Assembly: GCA_001600495.1 (NCBI GenBank)
Contig: BCKE01000008.1
Span: 286,410 to 350,409 of the forward strand
Reading direction: 5' to 3'
Source: Pilasporangium apinafurcum
Taxonomy: Eukaryota; Oomycota; Peronosporomycetes; Pythiales; Pythiaceae
Length of the DNA: 64,000 nt
Below the pieces are notes generated by a model. That model was not told where the DNA came from. It searched no databases and saw nothing but the letters and a program-made list of their open reading frames with translations. Of this stretch, positions 10,818-21,981 are shown one piece after another. The position numbers were made by a program, and so were the translations under genes. Positions within the stretch are counted from its first letter, which is position 1. Every line of letters begins with the position of its first letter.

Positions 10818-12584
10818 ATGGCGACGTCACCCACGGCAAACGTCAACAACGAATGGACCCTTAGGTACTCGGTCGGCGACAGATCCCGGAGTCTCGTGGA
10901 AGGTACGTTAGCGATGAGATATAGGTGAATGCAAAGTGGCTTTGTGTATGCATGAACCAATCGCTTATTGCTTGTGTGATTGTTTCGTTGACCTATGCAG
11001 CGGAAGTGATTTCTGCCATTGAATACGATCGCTCGGGAGATTTTCTAGCGACAGGGAACAAAGGTGGTCGAGTAACAATCTACTCACGCAACGGTGCCAA
11101 CACATCGGTAGGTGTCGAGGTTAGTTCTAATTTGGGAATGTATATACAATAGAAGCTAACACTGTGACCAGAATGATAAGGTCATGTTTGGTACACGCCA
11201 TTCCGAATATGCGCCGTGCACAGATTTCCAGAGCCACACGGCCGAGTTTGACTACCTCAAAAGTCTGGAAATCGAAGAGAAAATCAATCAGATCAAGTGG
11301 TGTCGTCCGTCCAACAACGCCCAGTATTTGCTCTCAACGAACGATAAGACCATCAAGCTCTGGAAAATCCACGAACGGAATGTGCATGAGGTCACGCAGT
11401 ACAACACGCAAATAATCAATGCCACCCAATCACGCGGAGGCGGTGGTGGTAGCTCTAAATTCTATATTCAGCTCCCACAATCCTCGGTTCGTAATCGTGT
11501 CACTGCGACAACCGCAAAACGGGTCTTTGCCAATGCACATACATATCACATCAACTCAATCGCACTCAACAGTGACGGCGAGACGTTCATGTCAGCCGAC
11601 GATTTGCGCGTCAACCTGTGGAGTTTAGGCATCTCGGATCAAAGTTTCAGTAGGAACTATTTACAAATTTCTGTTTTGAAGAGACTGATATACTTACGTT
11701 TGTTCTGTTTCATGGTGACAAACGTAGATATTGTGGATATTAAGCCGAGGAACATGGAAGAGCTTACGGAAGTGATCACTGCAGCGGATTTCCATCCGTC
11801 TCATTGCAATATTATGATGTACAGTACCAGTCGAGGAGCGATCAAACTGGGTGACATGCGTCAAGCTGCTCTCTGCGATACATATTCAAAAGGTAATGTT
11901 ATTCTTGTGAGTTTGATGGATCATGACAGAAGTGGTCACGTATTTTACTTTTGGCAATCATATCAGTCTATGAAGAACCTGAAGACCCAGAATCGCGCAG
12001 TTTTTTCTCCGAGATCATTGCCTCAATCTCCGACATCAAGTTTTCCCCCGATGGACGATACATCATCGCCAGAGATTTCCTCACACTCAAGATTTGGGAT
12101 CTCAACATGGACTCAAGACCCGTTCAGACCATTAATGTAAGTTTTTCTCTTAAGATGAGACTAAAGCAACTTAAGCACTTACTGACAGGATTATTAAACC
12201 TTCTGATCACCACATTAGATTCATGAACATCTACGTCCGCGGCTGGGAGATCTGTACGAAAGTGACTGTATTTTTGACAAGTTTGAATGCGCAGTGAGTG
12301 GGGATGGGAACAACTTCCTCACAGGGTCCTACAACAGCGAATTTCATATTTATGATCGCTATGGACGAAGTGACATTTGTTTATCACCCAATCCACGCAC
12401 AATGAGCACCAATAGACGCCACTCACTGCCGCATCACATGCTTGCACAACAAATGATCGCCCCGTCAGGCCCAGAGAATGATGTACTGGACTATTCACGC
12501 AAGATATTGCAGGCAGGCTGGCACCCCACACAGAACGAAGTCGCTGTGGCCATTCGAAATAATCTGTGCATCTACAGTACGTAA
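10818..12584 (+). CDS. PP2A regulatory subunit B (B55/PR55, WD-repeat)
   Basis: Six exons: 10818-10902, 11001-11107, 11172-11649, 11728-11892, 11967-12136 and 12219-12584, giving 456 residues, the usual B55 length. Diagnostic B55 strings are present: [20 protein letters not shown] (first WD blade), a [19 protein letters not shown] segment, [20 protein letters not shown] and [24 protein letters not shown], and [15 protein letters not shown]. The protein is a seven-bladed propeller that directs protein phosphatase 2A to substrates, notably in mitotic exit. The motif normally written I-R-L-C-D-M-R is IKLGDMR here, a Cys-to-Gly change on a propeller strand. The ATG at 10818 begins [13 protein letters not shown], and the Trp-containing first strand immediately downstream supports that start. 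Confidence 0.96.
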
Positions 12585-12829
12585 AATGAGCGAAAACGAC
12601 GAGCAGCGCCAGTGTGAACATGAAAGATGCAATATTGGCCACATCAACCAGCTAAAATGGTGCTCTCTCTTTCTCTCTCAGTAAAATATTTCGGTCGTAC
12701 GATTCTTTTTATATGATGGTAGGCTGCATGTCGATAACATAGCGCAGAAAAACAAAACAAGTGAAATATCTCCAGCAGATGTACAAATTAACTACGTTTT
12801 GTTGAACTTTGTGTTCATTATCAATAGCT

Positions 12830-13665
12830 TTACGTGAGAATGGCTTTAAACTCGTCAAACTCAATTTCGCCGCTGCCATCCACGTCGAGTTTATTAATCA
12901 TATCCTGTGAAAAAAGCATCATGGAAACAAGGTCTCTGACTGTCGAGGGTGAATATGGATCCATATATGGTGATTAAGCACATACCTCAATGTTGATGGT
13001 CAAACCAAAGTCACCTTTGATGATCTTTACGAGCGTCTCTTTTCGGACGAAGCCACTTTTGTCAGGTTTTCCACCGCATGCCACAAAAGCATCGACTATT
13101 TTGTTCACAAAAAGAACAATCTACAGAGCCCAAAATGTATGCTGAACACTGATAGCAAAGACTAGACTCACTCATGTCACTGTCATCGTCGTACATGGCG
13201 GCGCGGTCTTTCTGATTGTCAATCACTTGCAGGAATTCGGCAAAATCTACACAAGTTATTTCATATAAGCAGAACTAGCCATTTAGGACAATGTACTAAG
13301 CCCCCATGCAACTAAACCGACCGATGGCTCCACTCATGTCTTCATCTACTTCACTGATCATTTGGAAAAGCTCCTCTTCCGTCGGTTGCTGGCCCATGGC
13401 TATAGAATAGAAAGATATTGATACAATGATTCTTTAGTTTGCAGTTCGATGAAGACAAAGTAGTATCAATCAGACCTTCGAGAACCTGCCGCAGTTCCCA
13501 CACATCGATGGTGCCACTTCTAAAGTTGAGCAAGCATTCCAAGCAATCAAATGAGTGCATTGACCCACAAATATATAAAAGGCGAGGAGTTTGTGCTCAC
13601 CGATCTTTATCAAAGGCTAGAAACGCTTCTCTACATGCGTCAATCTCATCTTGTGCAAGAACCAT
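12830..13665 (-). CDS. Calmodulin-like four-EF-hand protein
   Basis: Six small exons (13665-13601, 13519-13476, 13399-13322, 13246-13172, 13095-12986, 12904-12830) give 148 residues, exactly calmodulin length. EF loop 1 is DKDRSGTIDVWE, loop 2 DEDMSGAIDFAE and loop 4 DVDGSGEIEFDE, all with canonical Ca2+ ligands. Loop 3 is replaced by ACGGKPDKSGFVRKE and has probably lost metal binding. The pattern '(I/V)DAFVA.GG..DKSG' followed by FGLTI differs from true calmodulin and resembles EF-hand light chains of axonemal complexes, so a flagellar role in zoospores is a reasonable but untested inference. The ATG at 13665 (MVLAQDEIDACREAF) is followed directly by the first EF helix. It is convergent with the PP2A gene. 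Confidence 0.8.
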
Positions 13666-14357
13666 TCTCGACTTGCTGTTTGCAAAGTGAGTCTGATACC
13701 CCGCTTCACTTCTTTCCTTTGCGATTGTGTCCCTTGCCGATCTTGCTTGTTGTTGCAGACAACAACAATAAAAAAATAATCCCAAAAATAACTTTCATCC
13801 ACGCAACACCACTTACACAATAGCAGCATCCAGGCTATGCTCTTTTTTGGCAGAACAAGAGAAGATAGCATTAGACATGCATGTGTAAATAACCCATATG
13901 GAGTGCTTCTTTGTTGGATACGAAGCAGGGTGATGAAAAGAGAGCAAAGATGGGTCGCGTATGTAAAGTATTTATCACATGATTCAAAAAGAAGCCACAT
14001 TGACAGATGATATTTAGTAGCCATGTTACATTCCTTTGCTTTTGCTTGGGTTAACTCACTAGTAAGTTGATTTCTTTTCCGTTTAACCTTTTTTCCCCAG
14101 GTGTACTAGAGGAAGTAGAGTTGTAGTCTATGAAGTAGACACTGTTTTAGTGTTAGTTTCTACTGGGCTTCTCAATAGCGAAGTGTATTGAATTGAAGTA
14201 TTTACCGCCTCATGTCCTGGCGGCCATCCATTGAGTGTTGCTTCAACACCATTTGCCAAGATAGAAAGAACTGCAGCTTTGAGAAACACTATAATTAAAA
14301 TTATCGAAAAGATCAAATCAACTACGAGACGTTCTTGTGTTTGAACGTTGTGGTAAA
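13666..14357. other. Non-coding gap
   Basis: About 690 bp between the EF-hand start and the first recognisable Fanzor codons. Only short frames with no protein-like text occur. It presumably holds the EF-hand promoter and whatever remains of the left end of the Fanzor element. I found no terminal inverted repeat matching the hairpin at 16239-16302. Confidence 0.4.
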
Positions 14358-16169
14358 ATGGCATCAATGAGCGGCGGTATTAAAGAGAACACCACTAAAA
14401 AGCGGAAAGCCCGCCTGGATTTTGCGGAATGGAAAGTTCGACAAAAGCAAAGCGTATACACCACTGTGAAGACTGGGTGGCGAAAGTTTTGCAAAGACAA
14501 AAGAATGGCGAAAAAGATTGATGCGACTGTGCGACATCTATGCTGGCATCCATCCATGTTCTGCGATTATTGGAAGCTGGCGAAGAACTTCCTCCATTGG
14601 ATAATAACTTCTTCAATTGATGCTCATCTGCGATAACCAACTTGGCTGGCAACAGAGAGGTCGCCAATCCTGAATTAGAAACCAGTCGGAATATTTACAT
14701 GGCCCAGCATCCCTCAGTTTATGAACAGACAGAGAAGAAATCCTATATGACTTAGATGTTGATTATGATCGCTCAGCATAGAAGGCAGAATTTCCAAGTC
14801 AGCAACCGATTGACGTTCTGCTCCCGGTTGTGTAAGCGGATGCGCCTGCAGATACGTCTTCACAACAGTGACTGTTTTGAAAAGCACCAAGACAAGATAA
14901 TCAAGAGTGCTGTTTCACTACTGGTCCATGCAAGCACCCAAACTCAGCATAGCTTATCCACCTTGATCCCCGCGTACTCCAGGTCCAAGAAGTATCCCAT
15001 CCCTACTGAAGAGATTGTTTGGATGCAGGAATTATCGGATAGAGTGAGAAACGAGATCGGATCGCTGCCATTTGACTTGAACAAATCACCGGAACGTCAC
15101 ATGTCCTTTCTCCGCACAATGCTGAAAGACATACAAGCTCACGTGGATGATGGAATGAAGGGTTGCCGAGTCTGGTCTCTACTTCCACAGAAACAGTTCA
15201 GACCCATTCCCATCAAGATCAACACCACCGTCCTGAAGCATCTTGCTAAGACTTTGGATGACCCTGTTGAGCTTTACGCCGACAAAGCTGAGTTATGGCG
15301 CACGTACTTCAATATAGATCTTGTGACCAAAGGCCAGCGAAAGGAGTTTGAGCACTTCATCTTGACTGACAGTATGTCAGTTGGTGTGACAATCTCCCGT
15401 CCAAAGCTTCCCACGAGAGAGCAAAAAGAGATATTTTCTCTTGAAGACCGGATCATCGGTTTGGACCCGGAAAGAAGATCTTCACTGCTGTTGTCTACAA
15501 AGAGGAAAGCATGGCTATGCTGCAAAAACCGAAAGGAGAGAACATGAAACATGAAGGCATCCACTGGTCGAAGGGCCGTTTCTACAGAGAGTGCGACTAC
15601 CATAGACGAACAAAGTTGACCAAAGAGTGGATTGATGCTGAGCCTGACATCAAAACCTTCAATGAAAACGTTCCTTCGGCAAAAGTTGCGAGTCTTGTCT
15701 CCTATTTGAAACGGGNGAGATTTTGTCTCGTGTATTTGGATCGTCTTCTTGACGTGTATTCATCAAAGAAGATGAAGAGGCTACGATTGTCGGCCTACAC
15801 CCGTCGTTAACAAGTGTACGAAAAGGTAGTCAAGAACCTTACAGGTGGTAATAAACGAACTGTTATCGTGTATGGAGATGCAAGTTTCACAAGCTCAGCT
15901 AAAGGCAACATTGCTATTCCCACAACGACTCTACGGAAGCAAATTGGTTCCAGGTGTTGTGCTGTGCTTGTCACAAGAGGATGAAGGGATTCGTCCTTGA
16001 CGGAAAAGTTGTCAGTGACGGTCTTTATGGTGTGCGACACTGCAAAAATAGTGAATGCCATCGCACATTGTGGGACCGTGACATCAACGCCGTAATAAAC
16101 ATTTTGAGACTATTCATCGACCAAGTGAAGAAAAAGAGGAAACTCGGCGTTCACGAGGAAAGAGAATGA
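14358..16169 (+). pseudogene. Fanzor (eukaryotic TnpB-type RuvC nuclease) pseudogene, copy 1
   Basis: Decayed but nearly full-length. The N-terminal basic helical part begins MASMSGGIKENTTKKRKARL (14358). After stops and frame changes at about 14560-14755 the frame reopens at 14756-15547 with the wedge-like region and RuvC-I (IIGLDPERRS, about 15450-15480). It shifts at about 15500 into GENMKHEGIHWSKGRFYREC (to 15810), and then returns as VIVYGDASFTSSAKGNIAIP (about 15860-15925). The C-terminal zinc finger (LCCACHKRMKG, then HCKNSECHRTLWDRDINAVI) runs to the stop at 16167-16169. The RuvC-III Asp (DRDIN) survives, but the stretch that should hold the RuvC-II glutamate between GSRC and LCCACH is missing. 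An N occurs at 15716. Fanzors are known RNA-guided endonucleases carried by eukaryotic transposable elements. This copy cannot be active. Confidence 0.82.
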
Positions 16170-16238
16170 ATTGGTACTCGAAATCAAAACCGAGGTGATA
16201 AACGACCTCACTGCTATGATTCCAGAAACGGATGAGTG

Positions 16239-16302
16239 TAGCCTTTATTCCCCGGGTGTTCTGTACTACACGTGGTACAGAACACCCGGGGAATAAAGGC
16301 TA
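16239..16302. repeat. Perfect 28-bp inverted repeat with 8-nt loop just after Fanzor copy 1
   Basis: Left arm 16239-16266 and right arm 16275-16302 are exact reverse complements over 28 bp. Each contains the core CCCGGGTGTTCTGTAC or its complement. The 8-nt spacer contains CACGTG. The hairpin begins 69 bp after the Fanzor stop codon, where transposon right ends and guide-RNA scaffolds of TnpB/Fanzor systems are found. It could be a structured transposon end, a guide-RNA scaffold stem, or an unrelated foldback insertion. Perfect pairing next to a decayed ORF suggests recent formation or maintained function. Confidence 0.75.
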
Positions 16303-17142
16303 AATAATGACACGATAGACACGCATACGTAGGCGACAAAAGATACATAGCGATTAATGCATTTCTAACCTACATAATCTGAAAGGAAATGCAATCCAGG
16401 CAATCAATGTCTCTTTGACCTATAGAATAACAGTTGGGACCGCGGTTTATTTATTGCATACATTTCTTCTTGTCTGCTCTGTCATTTTTGTCGTGACATC
16501 ATGTATGCTCAGCACTGGATTGCTGTGGAATCCTTCCATATCTCCTTGCAAAGTAGTGAAATGCAACTTCACCTTTATTGACCAAGGCAAAATCCCACCG
16601 GCAAGAATAATGGGTAATAGAGGTTAAGCTCTATCCTCCATTTCTCCTACCTGTACAATACACTTTGACGTGCTTTTTGAAGCGAAGCAATCCCTATTGA
16701 TAGAAGCAGAAACTTGTTTCCAATTCTTCGCAGCGAGCTTTTTTCAGCACCATTCTTTTCAAGAACGACAGTCCATGCCTGAGGAGATCAACTGTGTGAA
16801 AAATCAAAGTGACTGTCCAGAAAGCGTGACGCGGTAGTATCGGTGCGAAAGGAAGGCAAACATCACACATACGAGGTTATATGGACAGCGGGAGTCTTGA
16901 GTACGTGTATGCCCGTGGCATCACCGTTGAGTCATACACATGACAGAAAAACCACACTAGTGTCCAATTAGAGATAGAACCATCACATCAAGCGTCCTCC
17001 TCTGGGTTTGGTTCTGACATGAGCATCAGCAGTGATTCGTCAAGCTCTGAGGATGAGAATATTGATTTGTAACAGGAAAGTCACTTGGACATCAATAGTG
17101 ACATCATTGTGAACAATCAGAAATGGGTGAAATGTGATAACG
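16303..17142. other. Decayed coding remnants, probably transposon-derived
   Basis: No intact gene. At 16836-17072 the plus strand carries protein-like text broken by a frameshift and a stop. One frame reads VVSVRKEGKHHTYEVIWTAG. The neighbouring frame continues as DSGSLEYVYARGITVESYT, hits TGA, and resumes to an acidic Ser-rich end (SISSDSSSSEDENIDL, stop TAA). A short hydrophobic frame at 16415-16627 has no clear identity. The position between two Fanzor relics suggests transposon debris, but I could not name the family. Confidence 0.35.
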
Positions 17143-18128
17143 TCACGGTGGATGCTGGAAGCATGCATACCAGGCATAAGACGCATCTTGTATGGCCGTG
17201 GAGCTTAGAATTAGTGCCAAAAGCGTTTGTGAGATACTTTTATTGGATGTACCCCATAGAATCGCTCCATCTCCTCCAATCAGGACATTGTTACATCTGA
17301 GATCACCATGAACAATGTTATGCTCGTGCAAATACTGTAAACCCAACATTACCTTATGCAGTTTCGTCCATGTTACACGACGGTGGTCGTGCTGACTCAA
17401 GTACGAGTCAAGTATCCCGTTACTTGGGCGTTCACATACGAATGATGGCATACTAGTATTCCAGGCGCCGTATAATCTCACCACATATGGATGATTGAGA
17501 TGGAATCATGTGTTCGCCTCTTGATGAAACAGCGAGCTGAAGTTGCTTGAAGTCATTTTCTTCACTGCTACAGATGCTCCCATCCACTTACCAAAATGGT
17601 GGTTGCAAAGATGCCACTTTCCAGAGCATCTTCGTTTGCGTCAAACTCGACATCACTTTGGTTAATAGACCACTCGACAGCAGATTTTTTCTTTGACATT
17701 GGGTCATGAAGAGTTTCAGCTCTTTGATCATCAGATAATCTGTGCTTGCAATTTCGTCCGTTATCACAACTTGGATCCGTGCCCACATGTGTGTCAATCT
17801 TCAGCAAGCACTTCTCCGTCTCAGCCATCTCTTCACCGGCAGTATGTCATAATGTTTTCTGATCTATATTGTCATGAGCACTGATTGTGGCACTGTTCTG
17901 CAACAACTGCTGCACTATTTCAATCTTTCCAGACATGGCTGCATGACATAATGCTCGCGCATCTCCATTTCTTTTACGGAAGGCATCTCTCTGTTGGTTG
18001 TCCATGTAAGCAGAGGATCCTTCTATCATATCCATCCACAGCGATACAAGAACGATGATGGTACTTTGCTGATGGTTGCTTAGGTGTCTTCTTTCTCTCT
18101 CTTCTGAGGACTCAAATCGCGACCGCAC
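17143..18128 (-). pseudogene. Broken ankyrin-repeat / TKL protein kinase gene
   Basis: Read on the minus strand. From 18128 a leader is followed by one ankyrin-like repeat (ALCHAAMSGKIEIVQQLLQN), ending at a stop near 17845. A second frame (17828-17568) ends in a glycine-loop remnant (ALESGIFATTIL). The frame then shifts to GKWMGASVAVKKM, which holds the VAVK lysine, then hits a stop before HLNHPYVVRLYGAW. From 17484 the kinase continues through LHEHNIVHGDLRCNNVLIGG (HGDL catalytic loop) and stops making sense at ILWGTS, where the DFG segment should be. At least two frame disruptions plus loss of the C-lobe make this a pseudogene. The N-lobe spacing and HGDLRCNN loop match oomycete TKL kinases. 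It may be a partial duplicate of a gene related to the ankyrin gene at 25.2-26.8 kb. Confidence 0.7.
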
Positions 18129-18557
18129 AGAGCGTCTCTGGTGGTGACTGATTTTTTTGTGAATTGGATTTGGTCAAAGGAATGAAGCCATTGCATCTAC
18201 ATGTTTCATGAAGCACTACCATCCATATTATCCATATATTACATAAAATTACGGATGGATCCAATAACTATGAAATATAACAGTTTTATTTCACTCAAAG
18301 AAATTAATTTCTCTGTTTTAAACACTGCGATTGGCATCTAACAATTCATCACTTCCCATATTCAGTCATTCCATTATCATAAGCATAATGCTGTCCTTGA
18401 CCATTTGTCATGCCTCTCCATGAAACAGTAAACGATTTGTACTCTGAGTACGTTCTATTCTTTTAAAATGCTAGCAACACTGGATCTTTCGTGCTACAAA
18501 GACATTTATCGTGTTGTTATTATCAATTGTCATCTATTTCACTCGTCAATAGCATGA
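18129..18557. other. Non-coding gap
   Basis: About 430 bp, AT-rich, without protein-like text. It separates the kinase pseudogene from the 5'-truncated Fanzor fragment, so one breakpoint of that fragment lies close to 18558. Confidence 0.4.
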
Positions 18558-18878
18558 CATCGATTCCAGTCGAAAGAGATGACCAAGTCTCATTACAAGT
18601 TCAAGAAGCTACTGAAGTACAAGATGGAAAGGACTGGAGGACATGTGGTCGAGTGTGAGGAATACTATACAACAAAGATTTGTTCTTGGTGTGGGAGAAT
18701 CAACTATGCGATGAAGTATCAGAAAGTCTTTCAGTGTGTTCACTGTAAATTCGCCCTTGATAGAGATATCGACGCTACTGGAAGCATTTTTCTTAAGAAT
18801 GCATATCTACTCCGCAGTTGTCTAATCTTCGCTGGCCAAGTCGCACCTAAGCAAAAAATAGGAGTCATTAATCCTTGA
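18558..18878 (+). pseudogene. Fanzor/TnpB C-terminal fragment, copy 2
   Basis: A 5'-truncated frame of about 106 residues ending at a stop at 18876-18878. It holds the last RuvC and zinc-finger part: KSHYKFKKLLKYKMERTGGH, VECEEYYTTKICSWCGRINY (first Cys pair, with the RuvC-II-type acidic position), VFQCVHCKFALDRDIDATGS (second Cys pair and RuvC-III DRD), then IFLKN. In TnpB/Fanzor proteins this four-Cys finger sits between RuvC-II and RuvC-III. Nothing upstream resembles the remainder, so the piece is a deletion or partial-insertion relic. Wording around the finger matches copy 4 at the right edge better than copies 1 and 3, so it belongs to a different sublineage. Confidence 0.8.
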
Positions 18879-19031
18879 AGTTAGGTGAAATGTATAAAAA
18901 AGAGTGATGGCTGATGGGAACCAGCGAGATTCAAAATGTGGGTCGATGCATAGAACACCCTGTGGGATACGTTGTGGGACATCAACTCCTGTCAATTTGA
19001 GAGCACAAGACGCTCAAAGTAGAAATGCAAG

Positions 19032-21870
19032 ATGGTGGATCTAGAGCTCTTCCGTGAGTGATTGATACGTTGATTTATGCGACGATATCGTCGCTGCATG
19101 CTGTCTATTGCTACAAGTATCTATATATCTGCTACATATACTAATACATTTAATTTGTTCATTGCAGAAAAAACGTCGGGTGAAGGCCTGCATGAGTTTG
19201 GTGCACTTAACACGTTGCTCTTTGTAAGCCAAACCTTTTGATATGTTTGGAGTATCTCCGCACAATGAACTATTGCACTCAATTACATTTTTGCTGCGTA
19301 AAGGTAATCATCCTGGGACTGTGCATCGTTTGCGCGTACTTGATCAAGGAATATCGCTTTTACTATTTACCAGAATCGGGTGCAGCCATGCTGGTGGGAT
19401 TAATTGTCGGAGTTTGGTATGTTCTTTCTTGAATTGACAAATGCTACTACAAGATATCTCAGTGATATAAAAGTTTTACACTAAACTGTGGTCTATGTCT
19501 ACAGCGCGCGGCTCTTCTTCCCAAGTCGGAAAGAAATGGAATTCTTGCGATTCAATGTAAGTAGCCTAGGATTGGATAGAGTGCAAACTGGAATTGTGTT
19601 GTTCAAAGTGCCAATGCGACGTTACTTTTATTTCATAGAAAATCTTGTTTTATTTTCTCCTGCTTCCGCCGATCATTTTTGAAGCAGGGTATTCTTTACA
19701 TCGGGTATGTTTGGCCTCGTTATGCTTGGGAGGATTCGACTATATTGCATATATATGCACTTACTTCTTCTTGTGGTGCAATATTTCCACTATAGAAACG
19801 CTTTTTTGACAATTTCAAGTGAGTCACAGAGACTATGTAACAACTATGGCAATGCGTATTTGCGTTTATCGTACTAACGTTGTTACACCACTCGAAATGC
19901 AGCACAATCCTGTTATTTGCTGTGCTGGGAACGATGGTTTCAACGTTTATTATTGGTTTCTTAACGTATTATGCGGGCAAGGTGCGTTTGTCAGCAAGTA
20001 TACATGCGCGCATAAGAATATTGTACTGAGGATGATGTCTGTGAATATCTACGAGTAGTGGGGTTGGATCCAGATAGACTCTTCATCGCCATTAGAAGCT
20101 CTACTTTTCGGCGCATTGATCTCCGCTGTGGATCCAGTTGCGACGCTCTCAATCCTGGGCAATCCTGAGCTAAACCTTGACCCTTTGCTTTACAGCATTG
20201 TGTTTGGTGAAAGCGTGTTGAACGATGCTGTAGCCATCGTGCTTTTCAACACCTTTCTAAAAGTATGTCGGTCTGGTTGTGCTCCACATACTTATACTAA
20301 CTTCTACAGTATTTACGAACATTTTCTATGGTTTTCTTGTAGTTTCAACAATCACAGAGCGAATTCACGTCAGCTGCTGTCGCTTCGCTGATGATGGAGT
20401 TTGTGTTCATTTCGTTGGGTTCTGTTGTCTGCGGCGTCGCCACTGGGTAGGTATATCCATTTATACCCGTTCATCAGTATTGATAGTATCGCGATTTATA
20501 GCTCTATGTATGCAGGTTGGGCTGCTCCTTTATGTGCAAGAACACCAATATCAAAGGCTATCCAGCCTATGAAATCACATTACTGTTTCTCTACGCTTAT
20601 GGCTCCTACGCGTTGGCGGAGGTCATGAAGCTGTCCGGGATCATGTCGCTCTTCTTTTGCGGGATCACTATGGCTCACTACAATTCCTACAACTTGTCAA
20701 AACCGTCTCAAGTGACAGCAGAGCACATTTTTAAGAGTTTTGCTCTCGTGGCTGAATTCTTCGTGTTCCTGTACATGGGGATGGGTGTCTGCGCTGGCCA
20801 GTTTGGCCGTTGGGACTTCAAGTTTATGGTGCTTGCTATCATCTTTTGTCTGGTGGCTCGAGTGTTTAACACATTCCCGTTCAGCTGGCTCGCCAATCTT
20901 GGGTACACTTTTGCCTTGGATACATATGTGGCCACTTCAACTCGAAAGTATTCTGACGTATCGAATGTGCTGTGCATAGCCGAACAACGAAGATTCCCAT
21001 GAAGATGCAGCTGGTACTTTGGTTTGCAGGGCTGAGAGGCGCCATTGCGTTTGCATTATCCCAGTATGTTGCTGTGCTCTCCATTTTCTGTATCATCGTG
21101 AACTCACACTCGCGGAATGATATGTCATAGGAACATGCCGGGGCCGAACCAAGATCTATACATTACCACCACGCTCTCTGGTATGGATGAATATGTATAG
21201 TTAGTTGGTATTGTATGAGCTTATGAAATCGTATATCTTGTAGTTGTGATCTTCACGACTATTATTTGCGGTGGGCTGACGGAGCCATTGCTTACATATA
21301 CACAACTGAAGGTATTGAACCAGTATGAATGTGCATTGCGGGCAACATGAATGTGCTGACATTCATGTTTCTGCTTTTTCTTAACTAGCGGGGTCTTGCA
21401 TCCAGCCACAATGAAATCCACACCGACGAAGAAGAATACGGTCTCATCAACGAATCGGTGCGTATTATGCGACGATAAACAGTACGTTAGTTTCTCTTTT
21501 ATAACTAACTTTATAAAGCAGATATCTGACCATCCAGAACACGATGAAGATGGAGAAAGTGGTCATGAGCATGACAACCGTTTATTCCATCGTCGATCTC
21601 CTGGAGGGTTTCATTCGTTTTGGAGAAATGTAAGCAATAGTGTGATTATCAAATACAGTTATATTACTAAGTGGATGTTTCAATTCATAGGTGGATGAGC
21701 GATACCTTAAGCCTGTCTTCGGTGATTCTGTTCATCAGGTTTACCGCGATATATTTTCTTTTGCGTTGCTATATTAAATATACCAATGCTTGATTTTCTT
21801 TTTGTTTGCTTAGGCGGTAAGAGTAACGACTAAGAGTCGAGAGAAGAGACTTTCGGATGACACAATATGA
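19032..21870 (+). CDS. Na+/H+ exchanger (NHE / CPA1 family)
   Basis: About 17 short exons chain in phase from ATG 19032 (MVDLELF, exon 19032-19053) to TGA 21868-21870, about 530 residues. Family signatures appear in order: YYLPESGAAMLVGLIVG, FYFLLPPIIFEAGYSL (the amiloride-site helix), LLFAVLGTMVST, LLFGALISAVDPVATLSIL (ion-translocation DP pair), VFGESVLNDAVAIVLF, EVMKLSGIMSLFFCGITMAH, LWFAGLRGAIAFALS and a short charged cytoplasmic tail with a His-rich acidic patch. Ten to twelve membrane helices are expected. The product exchanges Na+ or K+ for H+ at an endomembrane or plasma membrane; the short tail suggests an organellar type. Intron density is far above that of its neighbours. The first exon of 22 nt is supported by exact phase and by the continuation FQKTSGEGLHEF. 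Confidence 0.9.
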
Positions 21871-21981
21871 GGAAGCATTGTTTTTTTGTTTTTCCTACCG
21901 TTAATGCAGTAAATGCACAAATATTGATGTGATGTAATGCTTCTCACATGTATCGCGTAAGTTTAGTATCAATTTGTCATG

